Part shown: positions 18,063-32,481 of the stretch, piece by piece
Layout: every line of letters begins with the position of its first letter
How positions within the stretch are numbered: position 1 is the first letter of the stretch
Assembly: GCA_013399855.1 (NCBI GenBank)
Contig: VXAY01006251.1
Location: 1,102-65,101 of the forward strand
From: Oxyruncus cristatus
Taxonomy: Eukaryota > Chordata > Aves > Passeriformes > Cotingidae
DNA: 64,000 nt
Direction of reading: 5' to 3'
Translations under genes and position numbers: made by a program
Notes under the pieces: model-generated
Told to the model about the DNA's origin: nothing
Seen by the model: only the letters and a program-made list of their open reading frames with translations
The model's database searches: none

Positions 18063-21000
18063 TTTGGTTTCGTTTGGTTTGATTTTTTTTAATTCTCAGC
18101 TATACAAATAAAAATATTTTATCCCATAATGTTACCCGAAGGAGGAGGGAGGGGCACAAATCAGCGATTCTGACCCAGCTGTGACGTTTACAACTGTGTA
18201 ACCAGATTAAATGAAGCTGCTGTTGATTTCTGTTGCTGCTGCTGCTCTAGACAGCCCAACCTGCAGCCCTGGAACCCAAATCCCATGCTGAGTCACTGCA
18301 GGGGAAAAGTTGCATCTCTCTGTGCTGACCAAGGCAGACTTGGCTTTTGGGCAGCGACTAAGGACTGCAAGCACCATTGCTGTGTGTGACAGCCATGCTG
18401 GCCTGGGCTCTCCAGCACCTGGTCCTAACTAAGTATTGCATTTGCTGAGGATCATCTGCCTGCACCACTGAGCTGCAGCCTGGATGCAGCCAGGTCATCT
18501 CATCTGAGCTGCACACCACCACAGTGAATTAGGGACAGGGAGGCAAGCAAGGAGTAAGGTGTATTTTGCTCCTGTGGCTCCTGCTGCCCACCTTTACCCA
18601 CTTAGCTGATGGCCCTGTGCCACTAGAGCACAGTGAGGCATTGCAGCAGTTCCTCTTTCCCTACTCTGGGGAGGGGACCCATGCTTTCCTTCTGGACAGG
18701 CACCTTCCAGACCCCAAGGGGTTTTCTTGCACGCCGGGAATAAAAGGGAGGTTATCAGAAATGGAGGTGAGGAAATATCGTTTACTTCAATAGCAGAGAT
18801 ATGTTGCAACTCCAGGTATTAGTTCCCTTATACAATGCTCTGAGCCAACACATGCCTGAAAAGCAGCCCTTGCACACAGCACTTTGCAACTTAGGCACAT
18901 TCTAGGAACAGCAAATGTGACTATCTGGTAACTAATTACCCCCTGGTTGTGACAGCTTTCGGTCTCTCTTGCTCTATTAGGTTCCCATCAGCATCACTGG
19001 CTTAGTGTGATCTGAATTTGCTGGAATCCTCCCTTATGTGTGGACAGAGCTGGCACATTGCAGAGGGACTGTCACATAGGCGAGTTCCATGTTTTCCTGT
19101 TCAGTGGCTGAACAGAGGACAGCCCAGTCTCCTGAGCTGTCAGACATCTATCAAATGCAAAATTCATTATTTTATTAAGCAAAAGGCGTAAGGGAGAAAG
19201 CACAAAGCAAAGAACCGAGTGCTGAATGCTAATAGGGCTGTTGCTGTTATGCAATTCTCTACAGAAAATCAAAGACAAATGATAATCCTAGAAAGGCATA
19301 TTATTATTTTATAGGCCTAGTCCCAAAGTGAGAGGAGGAGAGAGAAAAACACGCACAGCTGTTTTTCCCTTTTCTGACCACTTCGATGTGCTTACAGGAT
19401 ACATAATTTTACAAGGTCTGTATGTGCTCCCTGAGTCATGGCTCGACTCACCGATAAACTCCAAAGCCTGCATTCCCCAGACAACCTGCTTCATGCATAG
19501 ATGTGCATATTATGTGCAAATGCTATTTATTTTGGTAAATTTAGCAGGCTGGCACTCAGCTAAGAAAGGAGAGGTTCTGCAAGGTGGGTACTGCTGTTAC
19601 TGCCATTCAGGTGGAAACGGACAAGCTCAGCTCAAAAGCGAGCAGTGGGTCCGTGCAGGAGAGAGCAGTCACTGGTGATGAGCTGCCCAGAAAGGTGGGG
19701 AAATAAATCAGTCATGAGCCCTTGGTCAGCTGGGGGTGATTGCAGCAGGGGGTTGAAGTTAGCTCAGATGTGCCATGATGAGTTGGACATCCCCTCCCTT
19801 TCCTGCTTTGCAATAAATAGATTTATGGAGTGGAGACATATTCCAAAATCCTCGTTACCTGCTGTCTTGTGGGGGTTTTTTATGCCCACGCACTTACAGA
19901 AAAAATGCACACATACGATGTGCCAGGTGAGGTAACTTCAATAAAAATTTTGATAGCAAAGCTTTCAGCTGCATGGCTTTTAAATGGAAGGAGTTCAGCC
20001 TTGAGGTCAGTTACAGCACCGTCATATGTCAACAAGGAAATTTTTGTTTGCATCTTTGTTACAATGTGGAAACTCACTACCGTGGGTCTGTGCAGCCTGC
20101 TGGGGATGGCCTCCCCATGGTGCACGTATGAGGATGCCATGTGGGCACAGACCATCCCACAGAGAAGCAGCTTTCCAGCCAGCTCCTCCATTCCTAGTTG
20201 CTCCAGCCAGCTACATGGACCTGGTCATCTTTTAATACCTTTAATTCAAACAAAAAATGAGAAAACAACACACGAATGTGAAGCGAAACTGTCTTGTACT
20301 GCTCACTCCTTGTAAGAGAAAAAGCTGGAGAAGGTCAGTGCCATTCCAGCAAGGTTCAGTCTCACTGGAATTGGTGGCATGGGCATTTTTCATCTTCCAA
20401 ACAGCTGTGACACCTGCAGAGGTGACACCAGGGACCTGCCGCTGAGCGTGTAGGTGCATCTCAGCTGGAGGAAGCATTTGGTGACCGGGTTTGTCTCCAT
20501 TGCTTGTTCTGAGCTCACCTTCCTCTCTGCAGTTGTTGACCTGATGTAATGTTTGGTTTCCTTACAGGGGGAATCAGTTAAGCAGCATTCTGATGGTAGG
20601 CATCAGTCGTAGTAGGTAGGGGCTGCTTCTTGCTCCGTCTTTTTACTGTGCAGCAGTGAGCATGTTGTGGTCCTATTCAATATATAACCACCCTCTGCAA
20701 TGCCTCAACACTGAAAAAGAATTTTAATATTCCAGGAATGGCAGTATTTACTGTAGTGAGCTTAAAAAAACCCTCAAGTCTACTAGAAGGCTTTCCTGGA
20801 AAGCAGCTCCACCTCTCCAAGGCCAAGCTGATGACAGAGGCAGGTAATGGACCATGGCCTGTGCCATCGTGTCCTGTGGCCGGGATAGCTGCCCTCTCCA
20901 GCCAGCTCTCAAGCACAGCCAAGAGCTTGACACTGGGGCAGTGGCAGCAAGGTACCACAGATCACTCACAATAATTAGCTTTGGGACCATGTTTTTCTCT

Positions 21001-24000
21001 TGGCAGTTGTCCATCAGCACAGTCACCACGGCTCAGGTGACAATGCTGCCATGTACTAAGCTGCAGGAACCCCCGTGTGTCTCTGAGATGCAGTGATATT
21101 CTAATATTTTAGACATTTTTTATCTATTACTTACCCTACAGCTAAACAAAAAGGTCTTTTTTACCTACTTTTAATTTCTTTTTCACGCTGCAGAAAGCAG
21201 TCGGCGTCTGCCGCGGTGATGAACGACCTTGCACGAGCCCACGGAAAAGCCAACAGTTCCTGGCAATCCAATTCACCGGTGCCTGCTCTGCTTTCTGCAG
21301 CAGGAGCTGCGGGCGCTCTGCGCTGGTTCCTCATTGATCATTGCAGATCCTGGGAGAAAACAACTCTTCCCACTGGATTCAGCCAGGAGCTGCCGTGCAC
21401 TTTATTGGGTGTGAGACTGAGCCTGGAGCAGGGAAGCTTGTACGCTGCTATGAGTCTCCTCCATTTGTTTCACTTTTCCAGCTCTCTGATGGCACACCCA
21501 AGGCTAGGATCTTTCAAGGTCATCACCCACCATCCTCCTGGGAAGCTGATCCTGATCTGTCAGTGTGACAGGAGAGGCAAGGGCTGTGTGAGGACCTGTG
21601 TGAAACCACAGCCTGTGGAGACTAAGGATCTTAGAAAATAAAAGGCACATCCGATCCCCACTTCACAGAGATGCAAAGAGGGTGGCCCAGTGTTAATGGG
21701 AAGCTCACAAACCTGTGTGTCCCAGCAGATGCTTTCAGAGCTGGTTGTTTGATTTCTAAACTCTAATGAAACTGCAAGACAGTTTGAAGGCTTCCAGCTT
21801 TCAGCAAAGAAAGGATTTTTACAGGCACAAATGATCAACACAAACTTATCTCTGTCAGTTACGGAGAGAAAGCAAGGTCCTGGGCTTCAGATGTGTGCCT
21901 GGGATGCTTTGCAGATTTTTAATTGTTGAAGTGATCTTTCTAATCACCCTGTCTAATTTCCCACATGACAGAGAGAAAAGGAGCTCCCTCAGTCTCCTTT
22001 CAGCAAGGCTGTTTGGTTACACTGACAGCTTGTTTTCCAGAGAGATATCTTTCCTGAAATGATTGTAAGGTGGAGCTGTGCTTGCTCCCTAGCACTGGCA
22101 CAGGCTTCGGGCAGCTCACTGATGCTCTCCATCGGGGTCTGAACTGTGGGATTCAGGGGTGCTGAGGTTGGTGCAAAGGGATATAACATCAGTGCCTCAT
22201 TTTCCCCCATGGGGATAACAGCCTCCTGTTTCCCCAGCTGTTCCTTCCCCAGTGCACTCAGACTCTGGACATTTCAGTGCATGGGTCTGCTCCAGCACCT
22301 TCCTTTGGGTGATGGCCCTTAGTTCCTCCTGTGGAGCTGCTGCTGCTTCTGCCCTGGTGCTGAGCAACGAGGTCTTACCAGGGCTGCACCACGACAGACC
22401 TCAAACCACGGTGCTGGGGGGCTGCACTGACCTGCGGATGAAGGCCGTGCTTTGCTGAGGAGGGAGAGATGGACCTCATGGCTTAGAGCCTTCCAAGAGA
22501 CTCCTTTCCAGGAGCCCCATCCCTTTCTTACACAATAAATTTGCCTCTGGGGTGGCTTGCTGGCCTGCTCCTCCATATCCTATGCAATGATTACTAAAGC
22601 TTTGCTTGTGACAACAAATCGTTGCCAAGTTACGAGGTCCGAAACTGTTTGCATGGGTGGCATGAGTGAAACAAGGCCCACTGGTCAAGGAGAAAAGATG
22701 AGCAAGAGCAGGTAAGAGCCCTTTTCACCACCCCCCCCAGATTCAGCTACAGCGGTAGAATGGGTCACAACACTGGCCCAGAAATCTTCCCCACTGTTAA
22801 ACAGTGTTGTGCTAGAGCACTGTGTAAGTTTTTTAAGGTTTCTGTTCAGACAGGGCTTTGAGTAGAATTTTGCTCATGTTATTACAAACTCCCGTCTTTC
22901 ACATCCATCCAGTTCCCTTCCCGGGCTGCAGAGAGTTCAGTCAGGGCTGCCTTTGCTGCATTTAATCAACCCAGGCATATTAACTACAAATTCCTGAGAT
23001 GATTTAAACACTTAGGTCTCATATACGTGCCCATAACTGATGATTAGTAATTATTATTTTTTTTTTTTACTTGGAAATTTATCAAGAGGATGGAATAATT
23101 GCTCGGCTCCCCACTCAGGATGGCGTTGGAATGAATTACATTAATTTCCAAAGTTTTGATAGCTATCTGAAACATTCCCATTAGTGTTGTTTAGGGGTAG
23201 CTTACAAACAATTAATAAGGTTTACTGTAAATGTCAGTGAGGTACAATGGGATGACGACTTCATTTTAGTGAAGAAAATTGAATTTTGATGCTTTAAGTC
23301 CCAGGCCAGCAATCCAGTTTGCTTTCTTTCCTCTTCTTTCTGCACAGACCTCACCACAGTCATGGAGCTGAGGGACTGCAGTGTTAATTTCTGGATTACT
23401 GTCCCTGTTACACATTCGTGGCATCTTTTTCACCACCCGCTGGGCATGTGTTTCAAAAAATAAATGTTCCAAAGGAAATGCAAGGGGAATGCTCCCCTCC
23501 AAATGTGACAGTGTTCGTGTTAGGAATTAAATCATTTGACCTCAAAAATGCAGGCACAGCTACTTTAAGGGAGGGCAGATGGATGGGGATCACAGTGTTC
23601 TAAACCTGGGAACTCATGAGTCATGTCAAGTGTCTCGGTTTCAGAGGGTCCCTCTTGAAATGCCTCCAGGGCTTCACTTAGCGAGCACAGATGCTTAGAC
23701 CTCTCGGTGACAGTGATGCCTTAGGTTATTTCAGGTTGGGTGACTGGCTAGGGAAAGTGCAACACTGGTTTGTAGCAGGGAGCAGCATTATCAATAGCTG
23801 AATCAAAGTGTGGCCAATGGCTACCTGCGTAACTAAGCCTGAATTTTGCCAAAGTATTTATATATAACAGAAAAAAACCAATCAGAGCATAGTAGGCATT
23901 GGGTCTGTCTTCAGCCCTTGGAATAGTTTTGCCCGGAGCTAATTGTGTAGCAGAGGGATATAAGACTGAGCACAGAGCTTCTCCAGAGGAAAATAAAGCC

Positions 24001-25736
24001 AGTCTTATTACACCAGTGGTAAAAACCATCTGTTCCTATGTGTATAGGTCTTCTAAATTCTTCTAGTACAAAATTTGCTCTGCTTTTGTGTCATCACTTA
24101 CAGCACTCAGCTCTGACGGTTGGCAAATATCTGACCTGTGTCTGCACAGCCTGCTTCTGTAATTAAAGAAGCTGAAATGGTGGCTTTAGGGGCAAAATTT
24201 TTGAGACTATTCTAAGAATCATACTGGTTAATCCAGACATCCATCACTATAATCTCATAAAGAGTGTGGGCTATCATGCCAGGAAGAGTCCCAAATTTCC
24301 ACTCCAGCCCTGCAGCAACAGGGAAGGCACTAAATATTCCTCTCTCTTCACTCATTTCCCTCTGACTTTCTGTTTAAAATACAGTCCTGCAAATATGTCA
24401 AACTCGGAGTTGTGTCAGGACAGCTGTTAATCATATGGCAATGATGCCTTTTCTGATGGATGTTTCTGCTATTACAGCTGAAGTTTTGTCTCTTGAAATT
24501 AAGAAACAGTAATTAAAGTATTTAGCGCCATGGGCTGATGGGATTGTTTTGACACTGGTTCCTGAAAAAACTGAAGCACTCCATCTTCCCTCCCAGCACT
24601 GTCTTATACAGGGACTTCAGGAAAATAACTGAGAATTTAAGTCATCTGGGGCTATGGCTTGATTGCATTTGAGGGACTTTAAAGGGTGAAGAAATATCTG
24701 GCACCTTGTAAAAAGTAATGCTGGTGAAGAAAATAGAGAAGGTAAAGTGAATATTGGCAAGAGGGGGTAAACAAACAATCACCATAAAGGCAGGAAATGT
24801 GCTATGGAAAATTTTTGTTTGTTGATATGAAACGCTCGGTATCCGTAAGGAAAGCTGTAAGAAACGGACTAGTGGGATAGTTCTAAAGCAGTGGGTTGGA
24901 GATAATCCTTCAATCTCTGGTCTGTGGATTCCCTTCATGATCAAACAACATAACTCTGCCCTATTTTTTCCTTTGTAAAGGAGACTAGTATTGAGATGCT
25001 GCAGGGCTTAACTCTTTCCTGTGGGTATAGTCAGACACAAATAGGTGCAGATGTGTGTAGGCACAGTATTTTGGAGTGGCTCAGGAGTGGATGAACTAGA
25101 GTAGGACTGGGCTGCCTGATGTATGTGATCCAGATTATGACAGCAAGTGTACCCTTCAGGAGAATAAGAAAACTCCTCCCCTCTGGATCCAGTTTGTTTC
25201 CCCGTCTCCAAAAATAGCAGGAGTGGAGCTACTAAGCTGTAACAGACTGTTGTCATCTTCAAGGTGCAAGACACAAAGCTGTCTTAATTTGGCCTGGAGA
25301 AGCACTTATGAGGTGGAACATTTAAGTGCCCCATTCCTTCAAAAAGACTGGACTATTTTAGAACAGTCTTGATGAAGGAGGCCTTGACCCTGAAAATCAT
25401 CTTCTTTCAGGGTACTACATACTGTTGTAAGTGTGCATCTAAGTGCACTTGTCGAAGCTGGTGCTGCCAGATCAGAAAGAGCAAGAGGAAAAAGAGCAAA
25501 TGGGTTTGAGCATGCAGCAGAATAAAAGAAATAATCAGCACGGCCCTGTGGTAGAGACAGGGTGGGAGGTGGGGGTTGGCAAAATGATAGTGGTGAAAGT
25601 ACCAGGCTCTGGGTCTTGTGAGCCTGAGAGGAGGTGACAGAGATGTACAGAGATACAACTGGGGTGTTAGATACATGGCACATGGAGGATCTGTCATTTC
25701 AAGAGAAACTGTCAAGCTGGAAACTTCGGATAGGGA
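18063..25736. other. Intergenic; possible conserved non-coding element near 22955-23260
   Basis: No gene or known repeat was recognised. The segment at 22955-23260 is AT-rich with many homeodomain-type cores (GATTAGTAATTATTA, ATTACATTAATTT, CAATTAATAAGG) and no simple repetition beyond one poly-T run, which is typical of conserved enhancers but unproven. Confidence 0.4.
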
Positions 25737-25754
25737 TTTTTTTTTTTTTTTTTT
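25737..25754 (+). repeat. Poly-T run (18 nt)
   Basis: Eighteen T residues. On the minus strand it could be the A-tail of a retroposed sequence, but no AATAAA or target-site duplication is evident next to it. Confidence 0.8.
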
Positions 25755-28700
25755 AGTTCAGAGCTTGTGGATATAATTATGACAATTTGCATAGAAGTCA
25801 GGCCCCTTGTGCAATTTAATAGGGCTTGGCAGGAGGGTTTGGGAGGAGTCAGTGTGTCAGGGAGACAGAGGAGAGTTGGAGCATGAGCTGCTGCTTGTGG
25901 GGCATGTGAAAGCCAGAGCTGCCCTGTGGGAGGACTGTGACCAGAGCAGGAGAACTCGGCTGGCAACAGCAGAACCACAGCCCCAGCCCCCCGTTTCTGA
26001 AGCAACACATGTGCTTTTTAATGAAAGGTGTTTAAATCACAGTATTTCTGAGGCCCCACCTTCAGAGCCAGATCCCACTAAATGCTGGCAACTCTGGAAA
26101 CCTTGCCAGCTCCTTATGGCACAGAGGAACACTTCTGTAAACCCCCCTACAGCTGGGGTTTTAGGATACCATGAGAGTGAGTGCTGAACACAGTCCTGTC
26201 AGAAGCCAGTGTGAGCCACTGTCACCTGCCAGAAATGGGTCTCATTCCTCTGCGGGTTTTCTCTCGCTGCCCCAGGTTTTGACAACCAGAAGAGGTGAGT
26301 AGAGAGGGTCTCAGCAGGCTTCCTCTCTGGCACACTGCCACGTAGTGCTCAGCACTTCTCAGGAATAGCTCTGTTATCAAGAGAAGGTGGTGACTGAGCC
26401 TGAACTGCCCTGTCCCCTAAGGGGAGAGAGCCAGGCTTGAGATGTTAAGGGATTTTATGCCCTCATAAGATTCCTCTTCTTGCCTGGTAACAAGTAAACC
26501 AAGTATATCTTCTAAACTGTTGAGCGGTTGAAGGTTGCCTGGCTTTTTGTTTGTTTGTTTGTACTGGGCTGCAAGTTTTCTGGTAGCATTTAAAAGGAGG
26601 GGTCAGAAAAAAAGGAGTTAGGTCATATTTGGGGTGAACAATTACAATACAAGCTTCTACTGTCCTGAGCCATTCAGAGCCATAAGTGCAAATGAACGGT
26701 GGGTTTTTTTCAACACAGCCATAATTAAAGCAGTGGGCAGTTTTGCACACCGGAAATTCACTTGTAGCACTTCTACGTAAGTACCTTGATACGAAATTAA
26801 GACCTAATTCTGGGCCCCCAAGAGAGAAAATTCTGCCTTGTACTCTGCCTACATACACTTAAATTAATGCATAATGCAGCAAGTTTCTTCCTCTCCCTGC
26901 CTGTCCCTTTCTCTTTCTCACACACACAGACGCACGCACGCAGCTGAACTCCCACACAAGTTCTGCGGGGAAATTACAGCCTGCTCATGTCACTCCCTTC
27001 TTTGTCACTGAAATAGTGCCATAGGTCTGCAAAGTGCTCTCTCCGTGTGGTACCACACTTTTTCCAACTAAGAAAGATCTTGCTTTGATAATACATAAGT
27101 TAGAGTTTTCAATGCAAATCGAAAAATTTACATGTCTTCCCCAAAAAACTGGATTGCACCAATGCTAGTCATAAATTGTAGCTTTCATGTTTGCAAACTT
27201 TTTGGGAACCGGGCATGAAGAACCAAACTTTATGGTGTCAGGTCACATTAACTCTAGGATTTCTCACAGGCAAATTGTGTCTTGAACACTCTGCATGATT
27301 CACATAAAAAAGGCCTTTCTCCGTGTAAAGCATCAGCTTCCATTAAGTAGAAGAAATAAAGCACTGCATGCAAAAGATAGGAGCACGTGGCTTGTGAATA
27401 ATCAGAACAACTTTGGAAACATCACCTCTGAGCATGGCAGGCAGCAGTAACACTCTCAGTTGCTGTGATCCTCTGAGACCAATGGAAGTGGTGAATGCTT
27501 GGTGTTGAAAAGGGAGCTCAGCTCATGGCTTACCAGTGGTGGGAGGAGGGATGTTTGATGCTGGGAAGTCACTGGGAATCCTACTGGTGGAGGTGAGCAA
27601 GGGGCAAAAGCAAGCATTTGCCTCAATGCTCAGCAGGAGCCAGGGCAATTGGCTGCCAAGAGGTGGTGGTGGAAAGGTTGTAGGTAGGGGACAGTGTAGG
27701 AAGTATGGCATAGGAAGCATAGGAAGCAGAGATGGGCTAGAAGAAAATTTTATCCTTGTAAACCAGGGATGACTAATTGAAAGAGACTCTGGACTATATG
27801 TCCAAAATCATAGAGCAGTGCTTTAAAACATGTTTTGTTCAGTATTTCATGAGGAACCTTGTGTGAATACTCCTATTCCACTTCCTTTCTCCTTGTGTTG
27901 TGGCAGGGATTAGGAAAGTTACAGCCCAGTGTGTCCTTCCACACTAATAAAATACATTCCCTTAGGACTTTAAGAAGTTTGCTAATTGCCTGCATTCTGA
28001 ACCATAAGCCTGCAAAAAACCACCATGTTCTACTGCCAGCAGAGCTCCCAGTGCTTGCTGCCATCACACTGCAAAATAGAAGACTTTGCCCTCCCATTCA
28101 TGAGTGTTATCATCTGCTGTTCTGCTAGACACGTGCAGCATGGAAAAATACGCTGCCCCAGATGGTAGGAAAGTACTCATGATTCATGCCCAAGTTAGGG
28201 GGTCTTGCCACTTAGATAGGGTTAATGGAAACCCTAAGAAACATCCTGTGGAGTGGGTTTTTTTACCCTTTACATGGCGTGTACCCCCAGCGGTTTCTTA
28301 ATCTCAGAGTTTATTGTGGCTTCTCCCTATCGAATGGATTCTGAATGTTAATGAGTCTTTGCTTATTTCAGCCCCCAGGAAGGTATTTCTGTCCTCAGCT
28401 CTGTGCCCACTGGACATCAGGCTGGGTCTCTCATGGTTTCTCAGACAGTCTTGAGGAACTGGAGGGATACCCCAACATTCCCAGGTAAACTACGTCAGTG
28501 TTGACTTGTATACTTCAGATACTTTATTTCTCCAACGTCACAGGGGAAACCCATGAAGCCCATGATTTTGGACACGGACAATACTTGACCACCATTTTTC
28601 TTCACGTGAACATGCAGTATGGTTCTTCCAGCTTTTCCTCCAAGACATTTGAGAAGACACCACCAGAACTTCACCGTAAAGCAAAACTCTAACAGCACAG

Positions 28701-31700
28701 ATATCTCAGCAGGGCTGTCAGGTCCGTGTGGAAGGTCTTTCCTTGGCCTGGTAGATTGGAAAATGACAGCATTCATACATTTGTGTGCAGATGAAAAACG
28801 AGAATCAGTTAGTACTGTTCGGACTCACTGCAGCCAAATTAAGTTGAAAATGAAATATTTTAAGAAGCATCCTATGGTAAGTGAATTTGAATTAGCTGCA
28901 AACATGGATGATTTTCTTCCAATTGCCAGACCACACAGAATTGCCGCTTGGATTTAATTCCCCTTTCATCTCACATATGTCTTTCCTTTATTTTCTGGCA
29001 TAGATAGATGTGTGATTAAACTATCACTTTTGATATCCCAAAAAGCTGAGGAAAGGAGATTACACTATAAATCATAAAAATCCTCCTTTCCACCTGTTTG
29101 CATGTTTTAGATGGCTTTAAATTTTTTCCATTTGTGATCACAGCAAATTGTAACAGAGATAAAACATAAAGTGTTACAAGTATTTTTTAGAGTGTTGGAT
29201 TTATGAGATCGTTTTATAGGGATAATTTTGTCAACAAATGCAAAGTCATTTAGGGTTTTTTTCCTTGTTATGAAAGCTGTTAGATTAAAATACTGCTTAA
29301 ATTTTTCACTTCTTTGTGCTAACAGAAGTGAAAAGATGGCATCCCACTGAGCTGGTCACTGTCATATTTTATTTTGCTTTTTTGGGGCAGGGTATCACCA
29401 AATTCAGCCTTCATTGGTATGTCTGCTGCAGCTACCCCCAGAATTACATCCCGAATATCAAAGACCAGGACCACTGGCAGCACTGGGAGCCCTTGGGTGT
29501 TGATGGCTGTTGAATTACAGCTCTAGAGATCTGGGGATGACCTTCATGGCAGAGAGACATAGTGATGGTGCCCACAGCTCCACAACACCTCTCCCTCTGC
29601 ACGAGTGCCCCACATCCCCTGGGTTCACTGGGGTCCTGTCATGCGGAGAGAGACTTTGCAGTCTGATTCTCTGCAGCTCACGAGGAGTTCACAGAAGATG
29701 AGCCTGAACATCTGTGCTCCTCTGGGCCCCAGTCCAAAAGGAAAGACTCACCCTGAATTGGGTAGGATTTGCATCGAGTTCTGGACTGGCTTAGGATGGA
29801 TCAGCAAATAGACACAGGGCAAACACAAAACTAGTGAATGGGCCCTGACACGTACATGAGTCACTTCATCTGCTGCTGAATTGGAGGCACAGAAAAGAAC
29901 TCCAGTAGCTCCTCTATGCCTGAGTAGTTTTACAGGCTGAAATTGTACACCATTCTCCACTTGCAGGACTAGTGCAGAGTATCAGTGAGTGTGTTTGCTC
30001 CCAGGTTTATCAGAGTTTGCATCCAAACTGCAAGGCAGGTGGGTCCACAGAGGGGGCCCAGGAGGGAGCAAGCACACGTGCAGCTGTGGCATCCTCACCA
30101 GCGGGGAGACGTTTTCAGTCAGTCAGTTCAGACATAATCATGGACTAGACCTCTCATGTCCCATGTACAATCTAATTGTGTCACCATGAATGAGAAGGAG
30201 AAATAATAGCATCAGGCTGCTGTTAACCTCAGAGGAGGAAATACTTGTGCAATGTCATGTGTTAATCAACAGAAGCTGGAAATAAACTGTTAGGTGCTGC
30301 TACCAGCTTCCTCATCCACACCCCAGCCGATAGCAGGGACTCCTTATGCATCTGTGTGCACTCCATGTCCACACACTTCTTTTATAACCATTTCAGTAAA
30401 ACTAGGAGGACAGGGTGTTTCTGAGGAGAAACACTGTTCTCACCTGCTGACCCAGAATTAGGAGATCTGATGGACATGGTACAAGGATCAGGAAAGATAT
30501 ACCTGTACAGACGCAGATCCCTTGGCACTGGAGATGGTTAACTGGCATTTCAGCAGCTTTCAGAAAGGTATGAGAGCACATTCCCAATGACCCCTCCAAA
30601 CTGGATGAATAATTCAGAATAACACTTATACAACTCACTTTGCTTTTTTTAACCATGAGTAAACGTCAGACATTTTTTTGAGGTGCACAAGCCTCAAAAG
30701 CATTTGTACAGTCACTTCTCTTTCAAGCCCTTTTAGCCCTGAAACCAAGGGACTACTCACAGCCGTATGAAAGGCCTGCTGGCTCAGAATCCTTAGTCCC
30801 AAAATAATGATGCAGTTTAGTCAGTGACTAGTGCTCTGTTTGAGATGGTTATTCAGGGTTTGTTCAATTAGGTTCACAGGATAAGAAATCTCAGGAGGCT
30901 GTGATTGGTATCTTGGTTCACAGCCGTTAAAAATTTGTGATAACTGCAGTAATTGTAATAAATATAATGCAATTGCAGACATCAGTATCGCTCCTCTCAT
31001 GTTTTGTTAATTTTGTGTCTTGTCATTGGCCAGACAGGGTGTTTCCTGGACAACTCCAGGACTTGGTGGAGATGCAGAACAAGCACTGGGGCAGTGTGTG
31101 AAGGCCTTTCAATAGAGGGATGAACACCCACCTGCTGAGAGCTGAAAACCACTCAGGATTGAGGGTATGGGGGCCTCTGGTACTTGATTGTCAGCATCAG
31201 GACTGCCTGGAATGAGTATCCATGGGACAGAGAAGGTATCTACCTATGTACACCAATTTGTCCTGTGGAGCCATGTTGATTTGCAGTGAGTACTGAGTGA
31301 GAGCCAAGTGCTTTTGCGCTGGAGTTTCTCTCTAATTATACAACAGTTACACTTTCTGATACTTGCAGTTATCATTAAATCTATAATCAGCATATTCCCC
31401 ACTTGTTTGAGAATCTCTCCCATGCTAATACAATATAATTAGAACAGCCCATGTTTCAACAGTATCTACATTAAAAAGGAACACCAAAGAGATCATAATA
31501 GGTGGAGAGAGGTTAATAATAGGTCATGTGGTTAATCTTCCAGTTACAAGGGCAAACACTAATTACAGGACTGGGAAGGGAAGGGGCAGCCTGATTGCAA
31601 TATGATTATGGTGACCTTGTTAAGGAGTGATCCAAGTCATGATGGGGCCTCAATAAATAAAGATAATACATCCCTTGGCACCTCCCGGTGAATGTCAGAG

Positions 31701-32480
31701 GAATGCTGAGAACAGCATTAGCCCTCCCTGCAGACAGGGCTGGGAGGATGGAGGCTGAGCCGTGTTACTCTCCAGCCCCATCTTAGCACAGTGGGATTGC
31801 TGGCTTCTCGTTCTCCTCACTGAGAAAAACAAAAGCACTGACTGCTAATAACAAATATATCATGTCGACTTCCAAAGGGCTCTGCAGTACAGCATATTAC
31901 AAATTACAGCAAACTCCAACATGTCTGAGCTTCAGAGATGTGGCAGAGCGCCATGATTCACCAGGTTGTCAATAGCATGGTGGGAATTCTCAGGGAGCAG
32001 CAAAAATGCTGGTTACCATCTTAGACTGAAAAATGGTAAAAACTCAAGCCTTTTCAGCTCTTTTATTTTAACCCTGAGTGTAAATTCTGCTGCCCAGGAA
32101 AACATATCCTACAGACTATAACAGTTTCATTATTTCAGCAGAGAACTTGCTGTCTGTGCTGCAAACTGGTCCATGGAGAAATTAGCAGGCTCCCAAATTT
32201 AATTAGGGCAGGACTCAGACAGGGAACACAGTGAGGTTAGCACAGATGTCTGTATGTCCCATCATCCTCACATCCTGTAATAAACAGGCATTCAGGGAAC
32301 AGTATAAGCCAGGACTGGAAGCAAACAGTCCTGCACTATAGACGTGAGCCTGGTGCCTGCTAAACACTCATAAAAGTCTTGGGTCATTGCTATAGAAAGT
32401 CTTCTGCTATCCCTGATGATTTTGTATGTTAATTGAGGATGGGGTTAATATGACAAGCAGTGTCTCCAGACACACCAGGG
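25755..32480. other. Intergenic; possible conserved element near 31320-31690
   Basis: No exon or repeat family was recognised. At 31320-31690 there is a run of AT-rich non-repetitive sequence with many TAATTA/ATTAAT/TTAAT-type sites. A short CACACACACA-GACGCACGCACGC stretch lies at about 26921-26941. Confidence 0.4.
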
Positions 32481-32481
32481 C

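Noticed and set aside
25807..26187. 126-codon plus ORF
   Set aside because: No domain and no splice or promoter context; starts at a non-ATG codon.
28495..28776. Paired plus and minus ORFs suggestive of a retropseudogene
   Set aside because: I could not match either translation to a known protein and saw no A-tail or target duplication.
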